Positions 1 to 7,304 are shown, counted from the first letter of the stretch. The stretch is DNA of 25,087 nucleotides from DATLFP01 sp035540955 (GCA_035540955.1 DATLFP010000115.1:1-25087), one strand, 5' to 3'. Made by a program: numbers and translations. The notes: a model not told the origin generated them from the letters alone.

Positions 1-470
1 CCGTCGGCGTCCACGCAGACCTCCACCGCGTCACCCGCGATCAGCTCCACGAGGCGGATCGGCTGCCCCGTCTCGTACACCTGGCACCGGCGGCCGGCGA
101 TCGTCCGCTGTCCCGCCCGGCGGAGCACCTCGGTGCCGACCACGTGGTCGAGCCGAACGTCACCCCCCGGCACCGCCGGGGGAACCGCGACAGCCAAGGT
201 GGCGGCAGACTCGGTGTGGGACGCGCGGCCGAACGTCGAGATGTCGACCGTCACGGGCCGGCCCGTCCCGTCGTCGCTCGCGAACGTCTCGCGGCGGCTG
301 TCGAAGGGGCGAGCAACGACGAGGCGCTCGCTCATGACCCGGTCACCATCAGTGATCCGGTAGACGATGCGATAGGTGGCCGGCGGCGACCCCAGCTCGA
401 TCGGCTCGGGGTCGTCCCCGCCGCACGACACCGAGCCGAGCACGAGCACGAGGGCGACGAGCCACCGCAT
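1..470 (-). CDS. Predicted secreted lipoprotein, 3' end outside window
   Basis: An open frame starts at the ATG at 470 and runs without a stop to the left edge, so at least 156 residues are visible and the C-terminus is missing. The N-terminus reads MRWLVALVLVLGSVSCGGDD: a short charged start, a hydrophobic core and a Cys at residue 16, which looks like a lipoprotein signal peptide. The residue three before the Cys is Ser rather than the usual Leu, so the lipobox is imperfect. The mature part is polar and rich in beta-branched residues, with no family I recognise. It starts 5 bp after the stop of the small membrane gene at 476-718 and probably shares the pheST transcript. GC-rich third positions support coding. 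The function is unknown; an envelope role is inferred only from the signal peptide. Confidence 0.7.
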   Translation of the reverse strand, partial: MRWLVALVLVLGSVSCGGDDPEPIELGSPPATYRIVYRITDGDRVMSERLVVARPFDSRRETFASDDGTGRPVTVDISTFGRASHTESAATLAVAVPPAVPGGDVRLDHVVGTEVLRRAGQRTIAGRRCQVYETGQPIRLVELIAGDAVEVCVDAD

Positions 471-475
471 CGGCG

Positions 476-718
476 TCAGTCCCGGTCGCGCAGGAGCCAC
501 AGGGCGGCGGCCGTCCACGCCGCCACGTGGGCGCCGAAGACGAGCGCCTCGACCAGCGCCGAGAACCGCTGACCGCGAAGCGGTGAGTGCAGCATCTCGC
601 TGTTCGGCGCGTAGCTGAACCAGCCTTGGTCGACGTCGCCCAGCAGGATGGCTTGGCACGAGACGTGCAAGACGACGCCGAGCGCCACCAGCACGACCAA
701 GCGCTGGGCCAGGTTCAC
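476..718 (-). CDS. Small two-helix membrane protein, unknown function
   Basis: This is an 80-residue frame with a GTG start at 718 that overlaps the pheT stop in a GTGA junction (718-715), so it is probably translationally coupled to pheT. The start was chosen from this overlap; the same frame stays open further upstream, but only as Arg/Pro-rich out-of-frame pheT sequence. Two hydrophobic segments are visible, about residues 4-25 and 55-76. Between them lies a polar stretch containing DVDQGWFSYAPN, and the protein ends in RDRD. I do not recognise a family. It sits between pheT and a predicted lipoprotein, so the pair may form a small envelope unit carried on the end of the pheST operon. That is an inference from position. 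Confidence 0.65.
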   Translation of the reverse strand: MNLAQRLVVLVALGVVLHVSCQAILLGDVDQGWFSYAPNSEMLHSPLRGQRFSALVEALVFGAHVAAWTAAALWLLRDRD

Positions 719-3054
719 CCTCGGAGCATCGCGCCGTGGGACCCTTCGACGGCGGCGATGAGCGCGGCGCGGGCAGCTGCGACCTCGTCGTCGGTGAGGG
801 TGCGGTCGTCGGCCTGCAACCGGACGGTGTAGGCGAGCGAGCGCGATCCCGCCGCAACCTGGCCGCCTCGGTAGACATCGAAGAGCTGGGCGTCGACCAC
901 CAGGTCCGATCCTCGCCGAAGCGTCCGTAGCACGTCCCCGGCCGGCACCGCGTCGTCCACCTCGAAGGCGAGGTCGATGTCGCTCGACGGGTACCGGCTG
1001 ATCGGCCGGTACTGGTCGGCGCCGTGGTTCGAGCTCAGCAGCCGCTCCAGGTCGAGCTCGAGCCATGCCACCCGTTCGCTGATCCCGGCCGCGGCCAGGA
1101 CACCGGGGTCGACCTCACCGAGGAAGCCGATGCCGACGTCGTCGACCACGACGCGGGCGGTGCGGGTCGCATGCATCCCCGGTGCGGTGGCCGCCTCGAG
1201 CCGGGCGTCAGCAACGAACAGTCCCTCGACCAGGCCATGCCAGGCGGTGACGGCGTCGCCGGCGTCGCCACCGGCCACCGCCACGGCCACCGCCTCGCGC
1301 TCGTCGGGGAGGGTCATGCCGGCCACGGGCCGGCGGAACGTCTTGCCGATCTCGAAGAGCGCGGCGCCGGGCTGGCGGTGCGACTCGTTGTAGGCGATCG
1401 ACGCGAGCAGGCCCGGAAGGAGCGAGGGCCGCAGCCGGTCCTCGCCGGCAACCAACGGGTTGGTGACCGTCACGGTGTCGCCGAGATCGAGGTGGCACCG
1501 TTCGATCTGCGCGCCCGACAGGAACGTCGTCGTCCACGACTCCAGCAGCCCCTCGCCCGCCAGGATCTGCCTGACCAGCCGGCGGTCACGCTGATAGGGC
1601 GTGAGGCCGCCGGCGTTCGGCGACCGGGGCACGGTGCGCTCGATGGCGTGGTAGCCGTGCATGCGGGCGACCTCTTCGATGACATCGATCTCGGTCGCGC
1701 TGTCGAGGCGCCACGGCGGCAGGGCGACGGCGAGGTCGTCGCCGTCGGGCGTCGCGGCGAACCCGATGGGATCGAGGTAGGCAGCGATCGCCTCCCGAGC
1801 GAGCGATGTGCCCAGGAGGTCGTTGACCCGGTCGACCCGCAACCGAACGGGTGCCCGATCGGGAAGCTGCCCACCGACGTCGACCGCGGGGCCGGCGGGG
1901 ACGGCACCCAGCAGCTGGGCGAACCGGCGCACGGCGAGGTCGATCATCGTCCAGTCGGTGCCCTTCTCGAAGCGGGCGCTCGCCTCGCTGCGGAGGTTCA
2001 GGCGCTTCGAGGTCCGGGCGATGGCGATGGGCTTCCACCAGGCCGCCTCGAGGAGCACCTCGGTCGTGTCGTCGCCGATCTCCGACGAGGCACCGCCCAT
2101 CACACCGGCGATCCCGACCGGCGTGTCCTCGCCATCGGCGATCACGACGTCCTCGGCGGTCAGCCGCCGCTCGACGTCGTCGAGGGTCACCAGCACCTCG
2201 CCGTCGCGGGCGTGGCGCACTCGGAGCCCGCCACCCGGCAGCCGGGCGAGGTCGTAGGTGTGGTTCGGGATCCCCAGCTCGAGCATGACGTAGTTGGACG
2301 CGTCGACGACGTTGTTGATGGGCCGCATGCCGGCCAGCGCGAGACGGCTCGCGATCCATGCCGGCGACGGCCCGACCGCCACGCCCCCCAGCACCTGGCC
2401 GACGAAGCGCCCGCACACGTCGGACGCCTCGTTCACGATCGTCGGCCTCCGCTCCCCGACCGGGTCGGGCACCTTCGCCTCGGGGAGCGAGAACGGCAGC
2501 CCGAGTCGGGCGGCCAGGTCGCGGGCGACCCCGACGACCGACATGGCGTCGGGCCGGTTGGCGTTCACCTCCAGCTCCAGCACGACATCCCGGGTGATGC
2601 CCATCGCCTCGGCGAACGGGACGCCGGGCTCGAGACCGGTCGGCAGCACGAGGATCCCCGAGTGATCGCCCTCCAGACCGAGCTCGTCCGGCGCGCACAA
2701 CATGCCGTGGGACTCGACGCCCTTCATCTTCCGGCGCCCGATGGCGAACTCGCCGGGCAGCACCGTGCCCACGGTCGCCAGCGGCACGAGATCGCCGACC
2801 TCGAAGTTCCAGGCCCCGCACACGACCTGGACCAGGTCGTCGCCTCCGGCGTCGACCTGAACGACGCGGATCTTGTCGGCACCCTTGATGGCGCCGATAT
2901 CGGCGACGCGGGCGACCACCACACCGTCGAGCCCCTCGCCCACCTCCCGCACCGACTCGACCGGAGTCCCGAGCTCCCCCAGGAGCGCGACGAGCTCGGC
3001 GAGCGCGAGGTCCTCCGGTACGTGTTCCCGGAGCCACGATCGCGGGATCTTCAT
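715..3054 (-). CDS. pheT: Phenylalanyl-tRNA synthetase beta subunit
   Basis: PheT forms the alpha2-beta2 enzyme with PheS that charges tRNA-Phe in the cytoplasm; the beta chain carries the editing and tRNA-binding domains. The 779-residue product starts MKIPRSWLREHV, typical for the family. An EMAP-II-like tRNA-binding domain covers about residues 40-150 (GMLCAPDELGL is visible). The B3/B4 editing and B5 domains follow (NRPDAMSVVGVARDLA near 190). The last 95 residues form an FDX-ACB domain (SRYPSSDIDLAFEV, then SLAYTVRLQ). The ATG at 3054 overlaps the pheS stop in ATGA, with GAGG 8 nt upstream; an in-frame extension further upstream is only pheS sequence read out of frame. The length is close to the usual bacterial PheT (about 780-830). 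The 3' end overlaps the next gene by GTGA. Confidence 0.98.
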   Translation of the reverse strand: MKIPRSWLREHVPEDLALAELVALLGELGTPVESVREVGEGLDGVVVARVADIGAIKGADKIRVVQVDAGGDDLVQVVCGAWNFEVGDLVPLATVGTVLPGEFAIGRRKMKGVESHGMLCAPDELGLEGDHSGILVLPTGLEPGVPFAEAMGITRDVVLELEVNANRPDAMSVVGVARDLAARLGLPFSLPEAKVPDPVGERRPTIVNEASDVCGRFVGQVLGGVAVGPSPAWIASRLALAGMRPINNVVDASNYVMLELGIPNHTYDLARLPGGGLRVRHARDGEVLVTLDDVERRLTAEDVVIADGEDTPVGIAGVMGGASSEIGDDTTEVLLEAAWWKPIAIARTSKRLNLRSEASARFEKGTDWTMIDLAVRRFAQLLGAVPAGPAVDVGGQLPDRAPVRLRVDRVNDLLGTSLAREAIAAYLDPIGFAATPDGDDLAVALPPWRLDSATEIDVIEEVARMHGYHAIERTVPRSPNAGGLTPYQRDRRLVRQILAGEGLLESWTTTFLSGAQIERCHLDLGDTVTVTNPLVAGEDRLRPSLLPGLLASIAYNESHRQPGAALFEIGKTFRRPVAGMTLPDEREAVAVAVAGGDAGDAVTAWHGLVEGLFVADARLEAATAPGMHATRTARVVVDDVGIGFLGEVDPGVLAAAGISERVAWLELDLERLLSSNHGADQYRPISRYPSSDIDLAFEVDDAVPAGDVLRTLRRGSDLVVDAQLFDVYRGGQVAAGSRSLAYTVRLQADDRTLTDDEVAAARAALIAAVEGSHGAMLRG

Positions 3055-4073
3055 CAGAACTGCCTCAGGAAGCGAACGTCGTTGGAGATGAGCTCTCGGA
3101 TGTCGTCGACCCCGTGACGCATGAGCGTCATCCGCTCGATGCCGAAGCCGAAGGCGAAGCCCGACCAGACCTCGGGATCGATCCCGACGTTGGTCAGCAC
3201 GTTCGGGTGGACCATCCCGCACCCGCCGAGCTCGAGCCAGCCGGTGCGACCGCAGGTCTTGCATCCCGCCCCGCGGCAGAACACGCACGTGATGTCCATC
3301 TCGGCCGACGGCTCGGTGAACGGGAAGTACGAGGGTCGAAGGCGCGTCTGGATGTCGCCGCCGTAGAACGCCTTGATGAACGCGTCGAGCGTTCCGGCGA
3401 GATCGCCGAACGTGATCCCGTGGTCGACCACGAGACCCTCGATCTGGTGGAAGTTGGGGAGGTGGTTGGCGTCGGTGGTGTCGCGCCGGAAGCAGCGGCC
3501 GGGCATGACCGCGTAGATCGGCGGCGGCTGCTGCTCCATGATCCGCACCTGCACCGGCGACGTGTGGGTCCGCAGAAGGGTCGACTCGGGCTCCCCGAGG
3601 TCCACGTAGAGCGTGTCGTACATGTTCCGAGCCGGGTGGCCGGGCGGGAAGTTCAGCGCGCCGAAGTTGTACCAGTCGGTCTCGACCTCGGGCCCCTCGG
3701 CGACCGTGAAGCCCAGCCCGACGAAGGTGTCGACCAGATCGTCGGTCGCCTGGGTCACGAGATGGAGGTGACCACGCGTCCGTCGCGGTCGCAGCTCGGT
3801 CAGGTCGAGCCGCTCGGCCTCGAGCTGCGCGGACCGCTCGATCTCCTCGAGCTCGGCCCGCCGGGACCGGAGTGCAGCCTCGATCGCGGCACGGGTCTCG
3901 TTGAGCTCACGGCCGGCGTGCTTGCGCTCCTCGGGTGCCAGCTCGCCCAGCGCAGCCTTGCTCCGCGCGATCGCCGACCGCTTGCCCAGGAGGTCGGTCT
4001 CCAGGGCGGACAGCGCGGCGAGGGTCTCGGCGTCGGCGATCTGCTTGTTGGCGTCGGCGAGCAGGTCCATCAC
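3054..4073 (-). CDS. pheS: Phenylalanyl-tRNA synthetase alpha subunit
   Basis: PheS is the catalytic alpha subunit, a class II aminoacyl-tRNA synthetase that activates phenylalanine. The 339-residue product has an N-terminal coiled coil (about 1-90) that binds tRNA and then the catalytic core. Class II motif 2 is seen as RCFRRDTTDANH and motif 3 as GFGIERMTLMRHG near the C-terminus. A Cys cluster, CVFCRGAGCKTC, precedes GGCGMVHPNVL; this zinc-ribbon-like insert is common in Gram-positive PheS. Translation may start at GTG 4073 or ATG 4070. Both overlap the histidine-kinase stop (GTGATG), so coupling is likely either way. It overlaps pheT by ATGA downstream. Having a kinase rather than rplT or the rRNA methylase directly upstream is unusual. 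Confidence 0.98.
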   Translation of the reverse strand: MMDLLADANKQIADAETLAALSALETDLLGKRSAIARSKAALGELAPEERKHAGRELNETRAAIEAALRSRRAELEEIERSAQLEAERLDLTELRPRRTRGHLHLVTQATDDLVDTFVGLGFTVAEGPEVETDWYNFGALNFPPGHPARNMYDTLYVDLGEPESTLLRTHTSPVQVRIMEQQPPPIYAVMPGRCFRRDTTDANHLPNFHQIEGLVVDHGITFGDLAGTLDAFIKAFYGGDIQTRLRPSYFPFTEPSAEMDITCVFCRGAGCKTCGRTGWLELGGCGMVHPNVLTNVGIDPEVWSGFAFGFGIERMTLMRHGVDDIRELISNDVRFLRQF

Positions 4074-5104
4074 GTCTCGTGCAGCTTGTCGAAGGCGTCC
4101 GTCGGCAGCGTAAACGTGAACGTGCTGCCCTCTCCCTCGATTGACGCCGCCGTGAGGCGGCCGCCGTGCGCCTCGACGAGACCCCGGCTGATCCAGAGCC
4201 CGAGGCCCGACCCCGTCGGCTTGCCGTGGTCGCGGCGGAAGAACTTCGTGAACACCCTCGGCAGATCGGCAGCCGGGATCCCCTCACCCCGATCGCGCAC
4301 CGAGATGGACGCCGCGCCGTCCTCGACCCGACCGATGACCTCGACACCCTCGGGACTCGCGTACTTGGCGGCGTTCTCGACGAGGTTCGTGAGCACCTGC
4401 TCGACCTTGTCGGGATCGGCGTAGACCCTCGGGAAGTCGGGGGGGAAGTCGAGCCCGCACACGAGATCGGCGTACTCGATGCTGAGCTTCTCGACGACGT
4501 TCGTGGCCAGCGCCTGCAGGTCGATGAGCTGGCGCCTGAGGTGGAGTCGCCCGGTCTCGAGGCGGGAGATGTCGAGCAGCTCGGTGACCAGACGCGTCAC
4601 GCGGTCGGCGTCGTGGTGGACCTGGTTGAGCATCATCTGCTTCTGCTCGTCGTCGATGCGATCCCACCGGTTCAGGAGGAGCGACGTGTAGCCCTTCACG
4701 GAGGTGAGCGGTGACCGGAGCTCGTGGCTGACCGTCGACACGATCTCGATCCCCGACGGCACGTGGTGCCCTCGATGACGGACCGGCCGCAGCTCGATCA
4801 CCACGGACTGCAGGCCGCCGTCGGGGTCCCGGAGGTAGCGCCCGGCGGCCAGGACCGGGACGTGGCTGCCGTCGGGCATCCGGAGACGCACCGCCCGCTC
4901 CGGGATCCCGCGCACCGACCGAAGCCGGGCGCTGGGATGCCAGCCGCGCCACGGCGGGTCGTCCCCGTCCGCCGAGAGCACCTCGTCGAGGTCGACGCCG
5001 ACGAGGTCCCGCCCGGCCAGCGAGCACGCGTCGGCGTTGGCCGCCACCACCCGGCGCTCGGCGTCGACGACGAGGGCCGCCGACGGGAGGTCAGCGAGCT
5101 CCAT
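4070..5104 (-). CDS. Soluble PAS-domain sensor histidine kinase
   Basis: This 344-residue protein has an N-terminal PAS-like domain (about 1-110) and a complete kinase core. The HisKA H-box is SHELRSPLTSVKGY near residue 130. The N-box is VLTNLVENAAKYA near 240, and DRGEGIP, FTKFFRR and GSGLGLWISRG are the G1, F and G2 boxes. No transmembrane segment or signal peptide is visible, so it should sense a cytoplasmic signal, or act in a complex, through the PAS domain. All catalytic residues expected for autophosphorylation are present. The ATG at 5104 has GGAG 4 nt upstream and overlaps the end of the TrmH-family gene by 14 bp; the 3' end overlaps pheS in GTGATG. No response regulator adjoins it; one with a GGDDF domain lies 9 kb away (13721-14650) but the link is untested. 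The family role is phosphotransfer; the target is unknown. Confidence 0.95.
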   Translation of the reverse strand: MELADLPSAALVVDAERRVVAANADACSLAGRDLVGVDLDEVLSADGDDPPWRGWHPSARLRSVRGIPERAVRLRMPDGSHVPVLAAGRYLRDPDGGLQSVVIELRPVRHRGHHVPSGIEIVSTVSHELRSPLTSVKGYTSLLLNRWDRIDDEQKQMMLNQVHHDADRVTRLVTELLDISRLETGRLHLRRQLIDLQALATNVVEKLSIEYADLVCGLDFPPDFPRVYADPDKVEQVLTNLVENAAKYASPEGVEVIGRVEDGAASISVRDRGEGIPAADLPRVFTKFFRRDHGKPTGSGLGLWISRGLVEAHGGRLTAASIEGEGSTFTFTLPTDAFDKLHET

Positions 5105-5825
5105 CGCGCTCCGCCGCTCGTCGCTGCCGGGCCACCTCGAAGCAGAGCACGGCGGCCGCCATGCCCACGTTGAGCGACTCGCCTCGGCCCGCCATCGGGA
5201 TCGTCACGGTGGCGTCGAGGACGAGGCCGCCGGGGAGCCCGTGGGCCTCGTTGCCGAGGACGATGGCCACCGGTCCGGTGAGGTCGAGCTCGTCGTGGGC
5301 GACGCCGCCCGCCGCCACGGTGCCGAGCCGGCGCACGCCCCAACCACCCAACGTCGCCAGCACATCTTCGACGGGACCCCCGTTCACCACCGCCACGTGG
5401 AACACCGAGCCGGCCGATGCTCGCACCGTCTTCGGGTTGAACACGTCGACCGACCCGTCGCAGAACACTACCGCCGCGGCTCCCGCCGCCTCGGCCGAGC
5501 GCAGGACCGTGCCGGCGTTGCCGGGATCCCGCACGTCGACGCACACGACCACGAAGTCGGCACCGGCCACGTCCTCCAACGGCACGTCGACCCACGGCGC
5601 GATCGCCATCACCGGCTGGGGCGTCGTCGTGTCGGCGACGCGGGCGATCAGGCCGGGCTGCAGGGCGTGCACCCGAACGCCGGCCGCGAGGGCCCGCTCC
5701 AGCAGTGGCCGCTCCCCGTCGGCGCCGGCATCGACGAACACCGCCTCGAGCGCAACACCGGCGTCGAGCGCCTCGGAGATGACCTTGGTGCCCTCGAGCA
5801 CGAAGGACCGCTCCGAGGCGCGCAC
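5091..5825 (-). CDS. TrmH/SpoU-family RNA 2'-O-methyltransferase
   Basis: This is a SPOUT-class enzyme that transfers methyl from SAM to a ribose 2'-OH in rRNA or tRNA. The three family motifs are present: DVRDPGNAGTVLRSAEAAGA, LGNEAHGLPGG and IPMAGRGESLNVGMAAAVL. The N-terminal part (VLEGTKVISEAL) is the usual substrate-binding subdomain. GTG 5825 is the furthest standard start and gives 244 residues. However, the frame upstream to about 5882 reads LGARHQKVDRLRRLVRRRS, which resembles the normal N-terminus of this family yet has no ATG, GTG or TTG; a CTG lies at 5852. The true start is therefore uncertain and probably lies upstream. Position after rplT and before pheS is common for this family. 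The exact RNA substrate cannot be read from sequence. A second TrmH-family gene lies at 17839-18393. Confidence 0.93.
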   Translation of the reverse strand: MRASERSFVLEGTKVISEALDAGVALEAVFVDAGADGERPLLERALAAGVRVHALQPGLIARVADTTTPQPVMAIAPWVDVPLEDVAGADFVVVCVDVRDPGNAGTVLRSAEAAGAAAVVFCDGSVDVFNPKTVRASAGSVFHVAVVNGGPVEDVLATLGGWGVRRLGTVAAGGVAHDELDLTGPVAIVLGNEAHGLPGGLVLDATVTIPMAGRGESLNVGMAAAVLCFEVARQRRAAERDGAR

Positions 5826-5896
5826 GCTGCGCCGCCGGACGAGGCGGCGCAGCCGGTCGACCTTCTGGTGCCGGGCGCCGAGCGGCGCGGGCGCCG

Positions 5897-6268
5897 CTAC
5901 TGCAACGCCTCGGCGCCGCCCGCCGACCGCGCCACCTCGACCAGCGCCGCGAAGGCGGTGCGGTCGGTGACGGCCAGGTCGGCGAGGACCTTGCGGTCGA
6001 CCTGGACCTCGGCCACCTTGAGCCCGTTGATGAACCGGCTGTAGCTCATGCCATGCTCACGAGTGGCGGCGTTGATCCGCTGGATCCACAGCTTGCGGAA
6101 CTCTCCCTTGCGAGCCCGGCGGTCGCGGAACGCGTACTGACCGGAGTGCATGACCTGCTCGTTCGCGGCGCGGAACGAGCGGCTCTTGTTGCCGTAGTAC
6201 CCCTGCGCCTGCTCGAGGATCGCCTTGCGGTGCTTCTTGGCGTTGACGGCGCGCTTCACCCTTGCCAT
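5897..6268 (-). CDS. rplT: Ribosomal protein L20
   Basis: L20 binds 23S rRNA early in assembly of the large ribosomal subunit. The product is 123 residues, the family's usual size, and begins MARVKRAVNAKKHRKAIL. It is strongly basic in the N-terminal half (YYGNKSRSFRAANEQVMHSG), then has the folded C-terminal domain containing LWIQRINAATREHGMSYSRF. The ATG at 6268 has a strong AGGAGG 6 nt upstream, in the 15-bp gap after rpmI. It is the third gene of the conserved infC-rpmI-rplT unit. In some bacteria L20 represses this operon through its leader, but nothing here demonstrates that. The C-terminus overlaps the apparent upstream extension of the TrmH-family gene. Confidence 0.98.
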   Translation of the reverse strand: MARVKRAVNAKKHRKAILEQAQGYYGNKSRSFRAANEQVMHSGQYAFRDRRARKGEFRKLWIQRINAATREHGMSYSRFINGLKVAEVQVDRKVLADLAVTDRTAFAALVEVARSAGGAEALQ

Positions 6269-6283
6269 GTCCTGCCTCCTGTC

Positions 6284-6478
6284 TCAGCGCCCGAGGAGCT
6301 TGCGGATGTTCTTCTCGTCGCCGGGGGCGACCACCGTCATGCGGTTGAGCCGGCGCTTCCGGTCCGCGCTCTTCTTCTCGAGGATGTGGTTCATGAACGC
6401 CTTGCGCCGGCGGATCTTGCCCGTCCGGGTGATCTCGAAGCGCTTCTTGGCGCCGCTGTGCGACTTCATCTTCGGCAT
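6284..6478 (-). CDS. rpmI: Ribosomal protein L35
   Basis: L35 is a small basic protein of the 50S subunit. The 64-residue product reads MPKMKSHSGAKKRFEITRTG at its N-terminus and ends in NIRKLLGR, a standard full-length L35. The ATG at 6478 lies 2 nt after the infC stop and has a GGAG about 8 nt upstream, inside the infC coding region. The frame stays open further upstream, but that part is only infC read out of frame. It lies between infC and rplT, as in most bacteria, and shares their transcript. Confidence 0.98.
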   Translation of the reverse strand: MPKMKSHSGAKKRFEITRTGKIRRRKAFMNHILEKKSADRKRRLNRMTVVAPGDEKNIRKLLGR

Positions 6479-6480
6479 GG

Positions 6481-7110
6481 CTACTGCTCCGTCGTGTCCG
6501 TCTCGGTGTCGGCCGGTGCATCCGCACCATCGCCCGCTGCGCTCTCTTGCTCCTTGGCCGCCGCTCTCGCGGCGTCCGCCTGCGCCCGCTTGTCGGGCGC
6601 CAGCACCATGGTCATGTTGCGCCCGTCGAGTCGAGGTGACGCCTCGATCTTGGCCAGGTGCTTGGTCGCGTCCGCCACGTTCTCGAGGATCTTCATCCCG
6701 AGCTCGGGGTGGGCGACCTCGCGCCCGCGGAACATGATCGTGAGCTTCACCTTGTGCCCGTCGGCGAGGAAGTGCTCGACCTTCTTCGTCTTCGTGTCGA
6801 AGTCGCCCCGGCCGATCTTCACCCGGTACTTCATCTCCTTGATGGAGATCTGGGTGGTCTTGCGGCGGGACTCCTTCGCCTTCTGGGCAGCCTCGTACTT
6901 GAACTTCCCGTAGTCCATGATCCGGCACACCGGCGGGTTGGCCATCGGCGCGACTTCGACGAGGTCGAGGTCGCGCTCTCTGGCCATCGCCAGTGCCTCG
7001 GGCAAGGGTTTGATCCCGACCTGCTCTCCGGTGTCGGAGACGAGGCGGACCTCACGGGCTCGGATGCGCTCGTTGATGCGAGGCTCGTTGGTGGCGGGGG
7101 GTGTGGCTAT
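6481..7110 (-). CDS. infC: Translation initiation factor IF-3
   Basis: IF-3 keeps the 30S subunit free and proofreads start-codon and initiator-tRNA pairing. The N-terminal domain shows NEPRINERIRAREVRLV and NPPVCRIMDYGKFKYE; the C-terminal domain shows KEMKYRVKIGRGDFDTK and the 30S-binding TIMFRGREVAHPELG. An acidic Ala/Asp-rich tail of about 40 residues (AADGADAPADTETD-like composition) follows. I chose the ATA at 7110, giving 209 residues, because GAGGAG lies 6 nt upstream (7122-7117). The only standard start in frame is a TTG at 7140, which has no Shine-Dalgarno and follows an in-frame TGA at 7146-7144. Rare start codons such as AUU in infC are known to allow IF-3 to autoregulate its own synthesis, so ATA fits the family. 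The gene heads the rpmI-rplT-pheST unit. Confidence 0.97.
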   Translation of the reverse strand: MATPPATNEPRINERIRAREVRLVSDTGEQVGIKPLPEALAMARERDLDLVEVAPMANPPVCRIMDYGKFKYEAAQKAKESRRKTTQISIKEMKYRVKIGRGDFDTKTKKVEHFLADGHKVKLTIMFRGREVAHPELGMKILENVADATKHLAKIEASPRLDGRNMTMVLAPDKRAQADAARAAAKEQESAAGDGADAPADTETDTTEQ

Positions 7111-7122
7111 CGGCTTCTCCTC
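7111..7122 (-). promoter_or_regulatory. infC Shine-Dalgarno supporting an ATA start
   Basis: On the minus strand GAGGAG (7122-7117) is followed by six bases and then ATA (7110-7108) in the infC frame. The alternative TTG at 7140 has only an AT-rich stretch upstream. This site therefore decides the start call. GAG GAG could also simply be Glu codons if the TTG were used. Confidence 0.55.
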
Positions 7123-7152
7123 GGTTGGACCCGCCTCCAAAAATCATGAAGA

Positions 7153-7177
7153 CGGGCGTTCAGGGAGCGGACGCCCG
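7153..7177 (-). promoter_or_regulatory. GC hairpin in the infC leader, possible attenuator
   Basis: On the minus strand CGGGCGT (7177-7171) and ACGCCCG (7159-7153) form a perfect 7-bp stem with an 11-nt loop. The RNA then continues UCUUCAUGAUUUUUGG, a moderately U-rich stretch, about 40 nt before the ATA start. This resembles an intrinsic terminator placed in the leader, so attenuation of the infC operon is possible. The U tract begins about 10 nt after the stem and is interrupted, so termination would be weak. It could equally be an inert fold in GC-rich DNA. Confidence 0.35.
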
Positions 7178-7292
7178 CCAGGCCCCGGAGGGCACAGCGA
7201 TCACGGTCGACCCGGCGCACGTCGTGACGATGGAGCTGTCTCGAGTGGCCGGGCGGGGCCGGTGGCCCGCTTCCCGGTTCGGTTGTCGTGGT

Positions 7293-7299
7293 TAGGGTA
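7293..7299. promoter_or_regulatory. Two-way -10 element between infC and the DUF1844 gene
   Basis: The heptamer TAGGGTA reads as a -10 (TANNNT) in both directions: TAGGGT on plus (7293-7298) and TACCCT on minus (7299-7294). On plus it ends 6 nt before the ATG at 7305, which has no clear Shine-Dalgarno, so the DUF1844-like mRNA should be leaderless. On minus it would give infC a leader of about 175-180 nt containing the hairpin at 7153-7177. No convincing -35 is visible on either side. The call rests on position and on the same pattern at other genes here. Confidence 0.45.
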
Positions 7300-7304
7300 G
7301 CCGC

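Noticed and set aside
1024..3117. Long plus-strand open frame opposite pheT (697 codons)
   Set aside because: It is antisense to a fully conserved pheT. Its His/Asp/Arg/Gly-rich composition is what high-GC coding DNA gives when read backwards.
4060..4120. T-box leader for pheST
   Set aside because: pheS follows kinase coding sequence directly and no T-box consensus is seen upstream of the kinase either.
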